Notes under the pieces: model-generated
Database searches by the model: none
Told to the model about the DNA's origin: nothing
What the model saw: the letters and a program-made list of their open reading frames with translations, nothing else
Shown: piece after piece, positions 55,336 through 64,000 of the stretch
Position numbering within the stretch: the first letter of the stretch is position 1
Layout: each line of letters starts with the position of its first letter
NCBI GenBank assembly: GCA_014549065.1
Contig: JACDOX010000166.1
Span: 1,105,424-1,169,423 of the forward strand
Length of the DNA stretch: 64,000 bases
Direction of reading: 5' to 3'
Source: Cardinalis cardinalis
Lineage: Eukaryota > Chordata > Aves > Passeriformes > Cardinalidae
Program-made: the position numbers and the translations under genes

Positions 55336-58300
55336 GTGAGTCTGGGCCCGGCGGGCTCGGCGCCCCGGAGCCGTGCGGGCTCCGTGCCTCGGGGCCGCCC
55401 CTTGCGGCTGCTTGTCCCCCTGTTAAGGCCTGCCTTTGGGGTTAGCTGCAGCCCACGCTGGCCCCGTGCCGGAGGGAGGTGGGCTGGGGGTCCCCTGCCC
55501 CCGTGGGATCCCCGCTGTCCCTGCTGCCCGCTGCCCTTTCGCACAGCTCCCAGACCCCCTTTGCGGGCAGTCACTGCCCCATCACCTGTGCCCGGGTGTG
55601 TTTATGGAGAGCAGGGGTCGTTCTGCGCCTTGTTTGCTCAGTCTGGCCCCAGAGAGGAGTTTAACGTCCCCTTAGGATGCCCCCCTGGCCTCTAAATACA
55701 GCCCCCAGGTCTCTCTTTTTGCTCCCAAGAAGAGAATTGGCCCANAATTGCACCCAGGAAACCGCCAAGGCTCGTGGGCTTTGTCCACCACTGGGATCTA
55801 GGAACGGTGTTTCTTCTAAATGGTGAAACCCTTCGGGGTCCCACCTGGAGGGTCTCCTCTGGAGCTCGGCCCCCATTGTGCAGCAGAGTCTGGGGAATTG
55901 GGCTTTGCATCTCCCCAGTCCCCTTTCCTTTGGAAGCTGGTCCAGGGAAGCTCCCTGCTCCTGCAGCCCGAGGGAGGGGAGAGTCAGGAGCATCCTGGTG
56001 TGTCCTGTGCTGCCCTGGGGGCTGGGGAAGGAGCACCCTGGGTTCCTGACACCTCGGAGGGTTCTGCTGTCCTGCCTGTCTCTNTCCCGGGAGGGATGGG
56101 AGCCGCTTTTCCCTGGAGCAGGGGGCCACGCCTGCCTTTGGATCGCGGCGTTCTCCCTGCAAGGCTCGGAGCAGAGCTGCCCGAGCCTGCTGGTGGGGAG
56201 ATGAAAGTACTTGATCGGATTAGAGGCTCTGAGAAGTCAGATGAGCTGAAAGGGACAGGCAGCTGCGGGAGGCAGGCACGGCATCCCGATGGAAAAACCC
56301 CTTTCTCAGCATCATCCGTGCCCTGACAGCTCTGTGCCAGGTCGGGGGCTGACGGGCAGCTCAGCACAGTGAGGGCTTTGTGTTCCGGGCAGAGCACACA
56401 GGACATCTGCTCTGCCTCCCTTCTTGCCGAGTCACTCTCTNGTGCTTGAGGATGCCCTGGGGCTCTCCCAGGTTGTTATTTTAGCAGGATGCCTCTGTTG
56501 CACAGACTCCAGTTTNCTGGGTGTACAGCAAATACATCTGTCTGTGTCTGTATTTCACGGTTTCTATGGGAAAACCTGGCACAGGTGCCCGGAGCAGCTG
56601 TGGCTGCCCCTGGATCCCTGGCAGTGCCCNAGGCCAGGCTGGATGGAGCTGGGAGCAGCCTGGGACAGTGGAAGGTGTCCCTGCCNNNGNNNGGGGTGGC
56701 ACTGGATGGGCTTTAAGGTCCAAACCAAACCATTTGGGGATTCTATGATTTGTGTGATTTTTGTTCCCTAGTGGTGCAGAGTGGGCTCTGGAGGCTCTCT
56801 CAGGAAAGGGCTGACAACAAGCTCACGTCTCTCCTTTCACTGACCTTTCTGTGGATGACTGAGGGGCTCAGGCTTGGACTGAAGGGGTTTTGTTGCTTGG
56901 TGGGTGCTTTGTTCTGGACAGCTGAGCTGGGGAGGTGAAACAAAAGTTGCTTAATCCTCTCAGAGTGCTGCAGAGCCTGAGCACTGCCTGCAGCCCTCCG
57001 GGCTGGGGCAGCCCATCCTGTGCTGGCTCTGGGTGCTCTGCAGGAGGGGACAGTGGCTCTGTGTGTGCAGGGCTGTGTCCCCTGCTGTCCTCAGCTGCTG
57101 CCTGTGAGTAACAGAGCTGCCCTGGTGTGGGGTGTGATCACACCAGTCCCCATCTCTGCAAAACCAGCCCCAGGCTGGCTGCTGAGCCCACTGCCCTGTG
57201 GTAGGTGGTGGTGTGATGTCCCAGCTGACAGCGGGTCTGTGCAATGATTGATAACAATTCCATTTTGTTTATCTTTCAACAGCTGCCCCTTCCTTGCCAG
57301 TCACCTGACCCTGGCCATCCCCATCATCGCNGCCGTCCTCTTCTTCTTTGTCATCAGCTGCCTGCTCCAGACGAGCTTCAGGGACCCAGGAATCCTGCCC
57401 AGAGCCACCCCCAGCGAGGCTGCAGACCTGGAGAGGCGAATTGGTGAGAGCTCTGATCCCTCTCCTGGGTTCAGCTCTGTGTGTGGCTGTGCGCCTTCTT
57501 TGGGTCTTCTTGGCTCCTTTGGGTTTGTCCAGGGGGGGAGGAAAATCCAGAGTATCAGATTGTGAGGCTTGACAGTGTTTACCAGTCGTGACGAGAGGCA
57601 CAACAAGCTCCTCTGGCCCAGCAGGCAGTGCCTCAGAGAGGATCTGCAGAGCAGCTCAGCTGCTTTTTGCTCCTGTTCAGTCCCAGCTTTTTTCCAGGCA
57701 GCAGAGTTGAAGGACAATTAATGCTTTTTGATATTGCCATTGAGCCTGCTGTGCTGCAAGGTGTTCTTTAGAGTAGGTTGATGTTTGTCCTCTTCTAAAA
57801 ACTGCTCTGTCACGCTGGTTTGGGGACAGCCAAGGAGGTGTTTGCATCCAGGAGCTGAGGACCTTGATGTGGCAGGTTGGGGCAAATGCTTTAGCAAAGC
57901 TGATGTGAGACAGCTTGAATNTGTCCTGCTGAAGACAGATGCAAGGCAGTAATTCTACATCTGACTTTAAAGATGGTTTTTAAATATCCCCAGAGGGGTG
58001 ATCCATGTTTCTATTTATAAGGGCCTAAAGCAGTAATCTGGCTGCAGATGCTGCCTGATGTGCCAGCTGTTGCTGCTAATATAATCCACTTATTATCCTC
58101 TTAACATGCTCACTGTTGCATCACTATTTTCAAAGAATTCCTCACAGTTGGAAAGATACTTTTTTGGGAGTGACTAAAAGGAATAACCCCCAAAACTGTA
58201 ACCATGATACCAGGGGTTCCCAGCTCTTGCTATGTACAGGAANAGTCTCCAGCCCCCAGGGAATAATGGAGTGCCAGCACACAGAGATGTAACTTGCAGT

Positions 58301-61300
58301 GCCCCTAAAAATCCTCAGTTTAAACCTGGAGGAGGAGGAGGAATCCTCTTGTGCTGTGAACACAAACATGTCAAATTCCAGAGAATCTACTGGAGCACTT
58401 GAGACCTGCTGCTGTCCTTCCCCACAGTGATGGAGGCGAGTCCCTGCAGGCTGTGGGGTGACAGGCTGTGTGCTGGCAGTGGCAGGGATGCTCCTGTGGC
58501 AGAGCCCACATGCCTGCACAGCCAGGCTGCCTGTGGTGACCTGCTGGACACGCAGAGATGAGCTGGTGTTCCTGGGCTGCTGCTTCACACTCACTGTTTG
58601 TAAATTACTTGATGTTCCTCAGCACTGGGCACTCACTGCTTCCTCTTGGCATCCCAGCAGCATCTCCACTGAGCAAAGACAGGCCATAAATAATGCTGGA
58701 GCTGACTGGAGCTCTTGGCTGCCCACCCTGCAACAAATCCTGTGTTCTGTTAAAGCCAGGAGAGCATGTGCCAACCCCTGCCCCAGCTGGGGATGGTGGC
58801 ACAGGGGTGGCACAGGGCTGTGAGTGTCCCTCCCTGTCCCTGCAGACAGCATGGGCAGCTCCACGTACCGTCCCCCAGCCCGCACCATGGAGGTGGTGAT
58901 CAACAAGTACGTGGTGAAGCTCAAGTACTGCTACACCTGCAAGATGTTCCGGCCGCCGCGCACCTCGCACTGCAGCGTCTGCGACAACTGCGTGGGTGAG
59001 CAGGGCTGGGGGAAGCTGGGCAATAAACAGGGTATCCTGAGCTGGGAGGGACCCCAGGCACCACTGGGCCAGCTCCTGGCCCTGCCCAGACACCCCAGCA
59101 GTGCCACCCTCGGCATCCCTGGCAGCACTGGCCAAACACTCCTGGAGTTTTGGCAGCCTTGGGGCCGTGCCCATTCCCTGGGGAGCCTGGGCAGTGCCAG
59201 CACCCTCTGGGGAAGAACCTTGTCCCAATATCCGGGCCAGCCCTGCCCTGACACAGCTCCATCCATTCCCTCTGGTCCTGTCACTTGTGTTCCTGGACAG
59301 ATTGCNTTTTGCTTCTGCTGAAGGATTATAAAATACTGCATGGTCTGTCTCCTTTGCATTTAAATTGAAAGCAGCACTGGAGCAGTGTCTCAGGGCAAGG
59401 GGCAGCACATCCAAGACTCCATGGCTCTGTTTTCCCTGGTTTTGAGAGGAGGGTTCTGTAAAATGCAGCGCAGGCCTGCACAAACACAAGGTTTGCTGCA
59501 GGCTCCTCAGTGTGTGTGGCCAGGCTGGTACAGACACCGTGGAAACTTTGTGCNTCTGCACTGCTGCAGAGAGGTTCTGCCCTCGGGTGCAGATGGGTCT
59601 GTAGCTCCTCATTTTGGGGGGCTGAGCAGAGTGTGCTCCATGCTGGGTGTGGGGTGGCAAGAGCCCTCCTCACCTCGAGCCTTTGTTGCAGAGAGATTCG
59701 ATCACCACTGCCCCTGGGTGGGCAACTGCGTGGGCAAGCGCAACTACCGCTACTTCTACGCCTTCATCCTGTCCCTGTCCTTCCTCACCGCCTTCATCTT
59801 CGCCTGCGTCGTCACCCACCTCACCCTGCGTAAGTCCTGCCCGGGGGCTGTGGCTCCAGCTCAGCTCTGGTCCCTGCTCCCGTGGGACACAGCACGGGGA
59901 GGGTCTGCGGGGTTGCACCAGGGATCCGAGGGATTAGAGGGTCCCACGGGTCTGCTTCACCTCGCTGCAGAGGGGCTTTGGGGGCTGGGCAGGGGAGTTG
60001 CTTCCCTGAGCAGNTGAGCTGCTCTTACCCTGGCGGGGAAGGTGATTTTCCCACCAGCCCCAAATNTCCTGGAGCTGTGTGCGTGCTCTGACGTTCCTGC
60101 AGCGTCCCAGACTGCGGGTGTTCCTCAGGCACGCAGCCACACGGCCCGCGGGGTGGAGTTCTGGCTGCAGGGGCAGGGCTGCCTGCTGGGACGCCATGCC
60201 TTGTTCTCTCTCGCTCTGCAGGCTCTCAGAGGGATGGGTTCCTGGCCACTCTGAAGACAACCCCTGCGAGATATCCTTCTGCTGGCAGCAGCTGCTCGGG
60301 GTGCCCAGCACCGCTAATCACTGACAGAGAGGAGCCAGGAGCTCTTTGCAGCCNACTCTGGTGTCCCTTCCCCAAAGCAATTTAGTCCCCTGGCTGCCTG
60401 GGACTCAGGGTGGGTTGTTTCCCAGTTTGCAGGTTTAGGTGGAAAGGGAAGAGCTGGAGCAGATTGTGCCTTGGTGGTTCCCTGCAAACCAGCTCGGGGA
60501 ATGGGAAGCTTGCCCAAACCTCCCCAGACAGTCCTCTGTCTCTCCTTGTGGGATGATTTTGTTCCTGGAGACTTCCTTGACTTCTGTTTCACTGTGCTGG
60601 AGCTGGTGATTTGTTTTTTCTCAGTCTGGTCCATTTTGGGCCTCTCAGGTTTTCACACTTACTTGGTTGCCTCCAACCTGACGACGAACGAAGATGTAAG
60701 TACCTGGCTGCCTGTCCTGCTGCCAGGCTGCCCACGACCCGTCCTGAGCAGCTTTCAGGGCACTCTTGGCTGCCCCAGTGCAGTGTTTCAGTGCCTGTGC
60801 TAACCCAGTGCAGAGCACAGCCTGTGCCCACGGCTGCACTTTCAGGTGGCTGAGTTAGAACCATCACGTGTGTGTTTTTTCCAGTCTGTTTGTGGCCTTG
60901 CTTAAAATTAGGAGTTGTGAGATTAAAAAAGGGAGGCTGGCCCAGGGGAGTATTTGGGTGTGAGCCTGGTGATCTGAATTCAGCATCCCGTGTAACCACG
61001 GGTTTCCTCTGAGACCCTGGGCCAGTCCCTTTGTGTCTGGCAGTTCCTCATCTCTAATTAGCAAACAATCTACAGACATCTGATGAGATTTACCTTCAAA
61101 TCTGGGCTGTGCACAGGCTCCAAGGACCAAATGAGTGCCCTGAGTGGGGCAGATTGTATGGAAAAGCAGGATCTGTCTGATCCTCAGAATCGAAATTCGC
61201 CCTTCTGGCCAGAAGNACCTGTAATCCTTGCTGGGAGCTTCCAGCACTGCAGAAAGTGTGTTTGCATCCCTTTTGGTTTTGCTTTTTCCACCTTACATTC

Positions 61301-63119
61301 AGAGGTGTGGCCGAACTGCTCAGGGCTGTGTGGGTGAAGCTCACAGTTTGTACCCCAGCACTGGGAGCACGATGGCTCCAGCCTCGTGCTGCAGCTGGGG
61401 GGAGGAAGCAAAGCAAGAGGAGGAAATGTGCTGGTGGAGGTGCTGGTGCTGGTTCAGTGCAGCCTGAGGCAGCTGTGGCAGCTGCCCACCCCCTGTGCCA
61501 CAGCCAGTTTCGGAGCAGAGCTGGNACAGCTGCAGGGCTGGGGACAGAGGAGCCCCTGGGCTGGGAATCCCCTGGCTGTTTGTGCAGCCTGAGGGAGCAG
61601 AGCCCTGCTCTGATGGGTGCCAGCCTGCTCTGATGGGACCACGAGGGCAGCAGGAGGATGGGGTGGTGTGGCAGGTGGTGACAGCAGTGACGGTGACATT
61701 ACTGTGCAGCACGGGGTGGGCACAGCTTGGGAGCTCTGCAGCTGCAGGGCTGCACCTCAGCAGAGGCAGCACGTGGCTGCTGTGCCTGCAGGTGTCCTCC
61801 CTGTGCTCTGGGACAAACCTTCCAGCCCTGCAAGGATCCACTGTTGTTGTGTCACTGCCTGCTCTCCATCCTTCCCCTCCTAATCTCTGTCCGTCCCTTT
61901 CAGATCAAGGGGTCCTGGTCAAACAAGAGGGGCTCCGAGTTTGCCAATCCCTACAGCCATAAAAGCATCCTCACAAACTGCTGTGCAGTGCTGTGTGGAC
62001 CCTTCTATCCCAGGTAAGAGCGCTGGGAATTGCCTCCTGCCATGGGAGAGCTCAGGACAGCTGCAGCTTCCTCCCAAGATGGGGCAGCTGGGCAGAGTCA
62101 GGCCCTGCTCTGCTCCTGACCTCTGAGAGCCTGCCTGGAGCTCCCAGCCTGTTGGGGGTGTGGGGAGCCCTGGGGGATCCAGGCTGGAGTCCTGGAGCAG
62201 CTCTGTGGTGCTGACTCGGTGTAACAGCAGCAAAGTCTGGTTTATATTTTGTGGTTTATAATTTGTATCAGGCCCTGCTCTCTGCAGTGTCCCCAGGCTT
62301 TGTGGTGGGTTCAGAGGTGCCAAAAGGCAGTGCTGCCGTTCAGAGCTGGTCAATCTGTGCATGCAGGGAGCCAGGCTGGGAGGCTGTGGGGAGGAGATTT
62401 TATAGCATTTTACTCCAGTTTGTTCCTCTTTCATGGGGTTTCATGTTGTAAAGCCCTTTGGGTTTGTGGTGGCCCAGAGCTCCCTGTGGCTCCTGGGAGG
62501 GGTCTGTGGCTCCTGGGAGGGGTCTGTGGCTCCTGGGACGGGGTCTGTGGCTCCTGGGACGGGGTCTGTGGCTCCTGGGAGGGGTCTGTGGCTCCTGGGA
62601 CAGGGTCTGTGGCTCCTGGGACGGGGTCTGTGGCTCCTGGGAGGGGTCTGTGGCTCTGGGGACAGGGTCTGTGGCTCCTGGGAGGGGTCTGTGGCTCCTA
62701 GGAGGAGTCTGTGGCTCCTGGGAGGGGCCTGTGGCTCCTGGGACGGGGTCTGTGGCTCCTAGGAGGAGTCTGTGGCTCCTGGGACGGGGTCTGTGGCTCC
62801 TGGGACAGGGTCTGTGGCTCCTGGGAGGGGTCTGTGGCTCCTGGGAGGGGTCTGTGGCTCATGTGCTGAGCAGGAACCTGTGCTCCAGCATCCTGCCTGT
62901 GCTGTGCTCAGCACTCCTGGGAGAGGAGCCTTCCCTGTGGCCTGCCAGCTCCCAGGTTCAGTCCCTGTTCCCTGAACTGCTCTTCCCTTCCTGTTTTGCA
63001 GTTTGATAGACAGAAGAGGATTTATCCAGCCAGATCTCGGGACCCCGTCCAGTCCCAAGAGTGAAATCCCTTCCCTTGGAGCCAAAACTGACACCAGCAT
63101 GGTAGGAGGCATTCCCTAG
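55291..63119 (+). CDS. ZDHHC18: ZDHHC18, DHHC-type palmitoyltransferase (5' end missing)
   Basis: ZDHHC18 is a multipass S-acyltransferase, known in mammals mainly at the Golgi, that palmitoylates substrates such as HRAS/NRAS. Joined exons: gap-55335, 57283-57443, 58846-58995, 59692-59829, 60222-60270, 60593-60695, 61904-62013, 63002-63119, giving about 290 visible residues in one frame. Four membrane segments are seen: GLILATSGLFFAF; HLTLAIPIIAAVLFFFVISC; YAFILSLSFLTAFIFACVV; VLELVICFFSVWSILGLSG. The cysteine-rich domain reads KYCYTCKMFRPPRTSHCSVC, then DHHCPWVGNCVGKRNYR with the catalytic DHHC. TTNE after TM4 and the NPYSHKSILTNCCAVLCGP motif are conserved. The end SMVGGIP resembles human SMVGGHP. 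The paralogues ZDHHC14 and ZDHHC9 are alternatives, but the tail and the synteny favour ZDHHC18. Intron 5 is AT-AC. Confidence 0.95.
56575..56762 (+). mobile_element. CR1-type LINE 3' fragment
   Basis: It contains gcccggagcagctgtggctg, ggatccctggcagtgccc, ggccaggctggatggagctg, gtggaaggtgtccctgcc and ggctttaaggtccaaacc, ending gattctatgatt. This is a near-complete CR1 3' end in sense orientation in ZDHHC18 intron 1. A small N cluster lies inside. Confidence 0.85.
57283..57443 (+). CDS. ZDHHC18: ZDHHC18 exon 2
   Basis: The acceptor is caacag and the donor attg|gtgaga. The exon is 161 nt. It encodes CPFLASHLTLAIPIIAAVLF, the rest of TM2, then RDPGILPRATPSEAADLERR. DPG after TM2 is a family motif. 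The N at 57331 is synonymous (gcn). Confidence 0.95.
57444..58845 (+). other. ZDHHC18: ZDHHC18 intron 2
   Basis: 1.4 kb with no recognisable repeat, RNA or additional exon. Confidence 0.8.
58846..58995 (+). CDS. ZDHHC18: ZDHHC18 exon 3: first half of the cysteine-rich domain
   Basis: The acceptor is ctgcag and the donor gtgg|gtgagc. The exon is 150 nt. It encodes SMGSSTYRPPARTMEVVINK, then LKYCYTCKMFRPPRTSHCSV and CDNCV, the zinc-binding cysteines of the DHHC-CRD. Confidence 0.96.
59030..59290 (-). mobile_element. Probable CR1-type LINE fragment
   Basis: It begins tgagctgggagggaccccag, includes gtgccaccctcggcatccct, ggccaaacactcctggagtt and tggggagcctgggcagtgcc, then gaagaaccttgtcccaatat. 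These resemble the antisense CR1 region ending in ctccatccattccc. It is more GC-rich and diverged than other copies here. It begins ~35 nt after the exon 3 donor. Confidence 0.6.
59692..59829 (+). CDS. ZDHHC18: ZDHHC18 exon 4: catalytic DHHC motif and TM3
   Basis: The acceptor is gttgcag and the donor ctgc|gtaagt. The exon is 138 nt. It encodes RFDHHCPWVGNCVGKRNYRY, with the catalytic cysteine in DHHC, followed by the TM3 helix to THLTL. Confidence 0.97.
60222..60270 (+). CDS. ZDHHC18: ZDHHC18 exon 5 (ends at a U12 donor)
   Basis: The acceptor is ctctgcag. The exon is 49 nt, encoding SQRDGFLATLKTTPA, the lumenal loop before TM4. It ends gcgag, followed by ATATCCTT, not GT. Joining to exon 6 restores P-A-S-V-L-E-L as in human. 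Confidence 0.93.
60271..60592 (+). other. ZDHHC18: U12-type AT-AC intron (ZDHHC18 intron 5)
   Basis: The 5' end is ATATCCTT, the exact U12 5' splice consensus (60271-60278). A branch-point match TTCCTTGAC lies at 60573-60581, with its adenosine 12 nt before the terminal AC (60591-60592). Length is 322 nt. No GT-AG alternative preserves the frame. Confidence 0.93.
60593..60695 (+). CDS. ZDHHC18: ZDHHC18 exon 6: TM4 and TTxE motif
   Basis: It starts after a non-canonical AC and ends gaagat|gtaagt. The exon is 103 nt. It encodes VLELVICFFSVWSILGLSGF, then HTYLVASNLTTNED, with the TTxE motif conserved in DHHC enzymes. Confidence 0.95.
60696..61903 (+). other. ZDHHC18: ZDHHC18 intron 6
   Basis: 1.2 kb with no recognised repeat beyond a short 'cctgctctgatggg' duplication near 61600. 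No exon or RNA gene is visible. Confidence 0.8.
61904..62013 (+). CDS. ZDHHC18: ZDHHC18 exon 7
   Basis: The acceptor is tttcag and the donor ccag|gtaaga. The exon is 110 nt. It encodes IKGSWSNKRGSEFANPYSHK, then SILTNCCAVLCGPFYP, the conserved cysteine-containing cytoplasmic motif after TM4. Confidence 0.95.
62480..62862. repeat. 20-21-bp G-rich minisatellite in ZDHHC18 intron 7
   Basis: About 19 copies of a unit close to gggtctgtggctcctgggag are arranged head to tail. They differ mainly by ggga(c)ggg or gggaggg and occasional ctaggagga variants. The G runs on the + strand could form G-quadruplexes in the transcript. Confidence 0.95.
63002..63119 (+). CDS. ZDHHC18: ZDHHC18 exon 8 and stop
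   Basis: The acceptor is ttttgcag. It encodes LIDRRGFIQPDLGTPSSPKS and the end TSMVGGIP with TAG at 63117-63119. A gtagga after SM looks like a donor, but the C-terminus matches human SMVGGHP, so I read through to TAG. Confidence 0.9.
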
Positions 63120-64000
63120 CAGTGCTGTGATGTCCCCAGTGCCTGCTGTGCCTGCACCTTGCTCCAGCCAGTTCCTTCCCTGCCACATGCCCGGCCTCAG
63201 GCGGGACAGCCCTGGCACCCAGAGCTGCCAAAGACTCGAGCCATGCGTTGCCTTCTTTTTTTACATTTATTTATTACTTTTTGTTCATTTGTTTCACTGT
63301 GAGGTGGCCTGTCAGGGGTGTTGCCTGACAGAGCCCAACAGCTTGTGGGACCCTTGGACTCGTGCTGGAACAGGGGGTCCCCAGGAGCCCCCAGACCCTG
63401 AGCTCCAGGGCTTTGCTGTGATTCCTGCTGGGAATGAGGTGGGCCAAGGCTGGGAGGTGGCACTGGCAGATGATTCCCACTCGGGGCTGGGCTGGAGGAG
63501 GTGTCACCTCCCTGGTGTCCCTGTGAGCTCCATCAACACTCCCTGTTCTCCTGGGCCCACCTGGAAGAGCTTTTCTGGCTCCCTGGAGGCAAGTGAGGAT
63601 GTCCTGGGTGATGCTGCTGCTCCTGTGCTGGCTGGGGCTGTGCTTTGGGCCTGCCAGTTGGTCAGACACGTTTTGCAGCAAGGACACGAGTCAGGGCACC
63701 CTCATCTAGCAGGGAAGAAGAAACACTCTGTGCTCTGTGACTCTGAGGAGATGCACAAGGCTGCAGGGGTCAGGTCTGGGAGCTGGGGCTTCCCAGGATT
63801 GTGTCCTGTCTGTGGGAGACCAAGAGGCAGCAGAAAAGTGTGGGAATTCCTGAGGGTCCCGANTTCCTGAACTGCACCTGAATTCCTTCCCAGGTGGGGT
63901 TTCACGAGGAAGCAGTGAGGGGGTGCTGGTCTCTGGGAAGCTCGTGGTGTGCCCTTGTTTGGGTTTCTGAGCAGCAGAGTGTCCCCAGGGCTGTCCCCAG
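63120..64000 (+). other. ZDHHC18: ZDHHC18 3'UTR and flank
   Basis: No AATAAA is evident in this stretch, so the 3'UTR probably continues beyond the window. A T-rich block (ttttttacatttatttatta) lies at about 63256. I see no further gene; open frames are unsupported. Confidence 0.6.

Larger units (their letters stand above)
54560..55440 (+). promoter_or_regulatory. ZDHHC18: CpG island at the ZDHHC18 5' end
   Basis: GC-rich, CpG-dense sequence with GC boxes (for example gcggggcggggcc near 54878) flanks the gap on both sides. It holds the ZDHHC18 promoter and exon 1, most of which falls in the gap. Confidence 0.7.

Noticed and set aside
63095..63105. Donor-like atg|gtagga in ZDHHC18 exon 8
   Set aside because: Reading through gives the family C-terminus (SMVGG-P) and an immediate stop, so no further splice is needed.
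1..64000. Isolated single Ns as possible frameshifts
   Set aside because: Within coding exons each N occupies a normal codon position (for example gcn, ctn, ggn), so they are masked ambiguous bases, not indels.
1..64000. CRISPR arrays, operons, phage or other microbial systems, tRNA and rRNA genes
   Set aside because: Nothing of the kind is visible. Tandem repeats here lack spacer structure and lie in vertebrate introns.

Overview
The window is vertebrate nuclear DNA, most likely from a bird and possibly a passerine. Three split protein-coding genes lie head to tail on the + strand, with GT-AG introns, CpG-island promoters, poly(A) signals, scattered CR1-type LINE remnants and no mammalian SINEs. 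From left to right they are ARID1A, PIGV and ZDHHC18. From memory this is the same order and orientation as human 1p36.11, so it is an ordinary conserved syntenic block. I saw no prokaryotic, viral or horizontally acquired system. The sequence has three long N gaps (26022-26198, 39955-40786, 54895-55290) and many isolated single Ns.

1-14254 is the 3' part of ARID1A intron 1; exon 1 lies upstream, outside the window. ARID1A exons 2-20 run from 14255 to 46025 and encode about 1,893 residues, counting roughly 8 nt of exon 16 hidden in a gap. The order is a low-complexity Q/P/G/S/Y-rich N-terminal region (exons 2-10), the ARID DNA-binding domain (exons 11-12), a second low-complexity region with a nuclear localisation signal (exons 13-18), and the conserved C-terminal BAF250 domain (exons 19-20). 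A conserved-looking 3'UTR runs to a poly(A) signal at 47230.

47256-48690 is an intergenic spacer. A CpG island at about 48690-49900, with YY1- and ETS-like motifs, is the likely PIGV promoter and noncoding first exon. PIGV is coded by three exons (51992-54220; 511 aa). Its first coding intron has a GC donor. A poly(A) signal at 54704 lies directly against a second CpG island, which holds the ZDHHC18 promoter and most of its exon 1, largely lost in a gap. ZDHHC18 exons 1 (partial) to 8 run to a stop at 63119. Its intron 5 is a clear U12-type AT-AC intron. The remainder is 3'UTR or flank, and no poly(A) signal was recognised before the window ends.

The three genes do not form a functional pathway. 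ARID1A is a chromatin remodelling subunit, PIGV a GPI-anchor mannosyltransferase of the ER, and ZDHHC18 a Golgi-type palmitoyltransferase. The items most worth a second look are the U12 AT-AC intron in ZDHHC18, the GC-AG intron in PIGV, an in-frame internal acceptor in ARID1A exon 18 that would remove the nuclear localisation signal, expanded CAG/polyQ tracts in ARID1A exon 3, and several minisatellites, one of them interrupted by an assembly gap.
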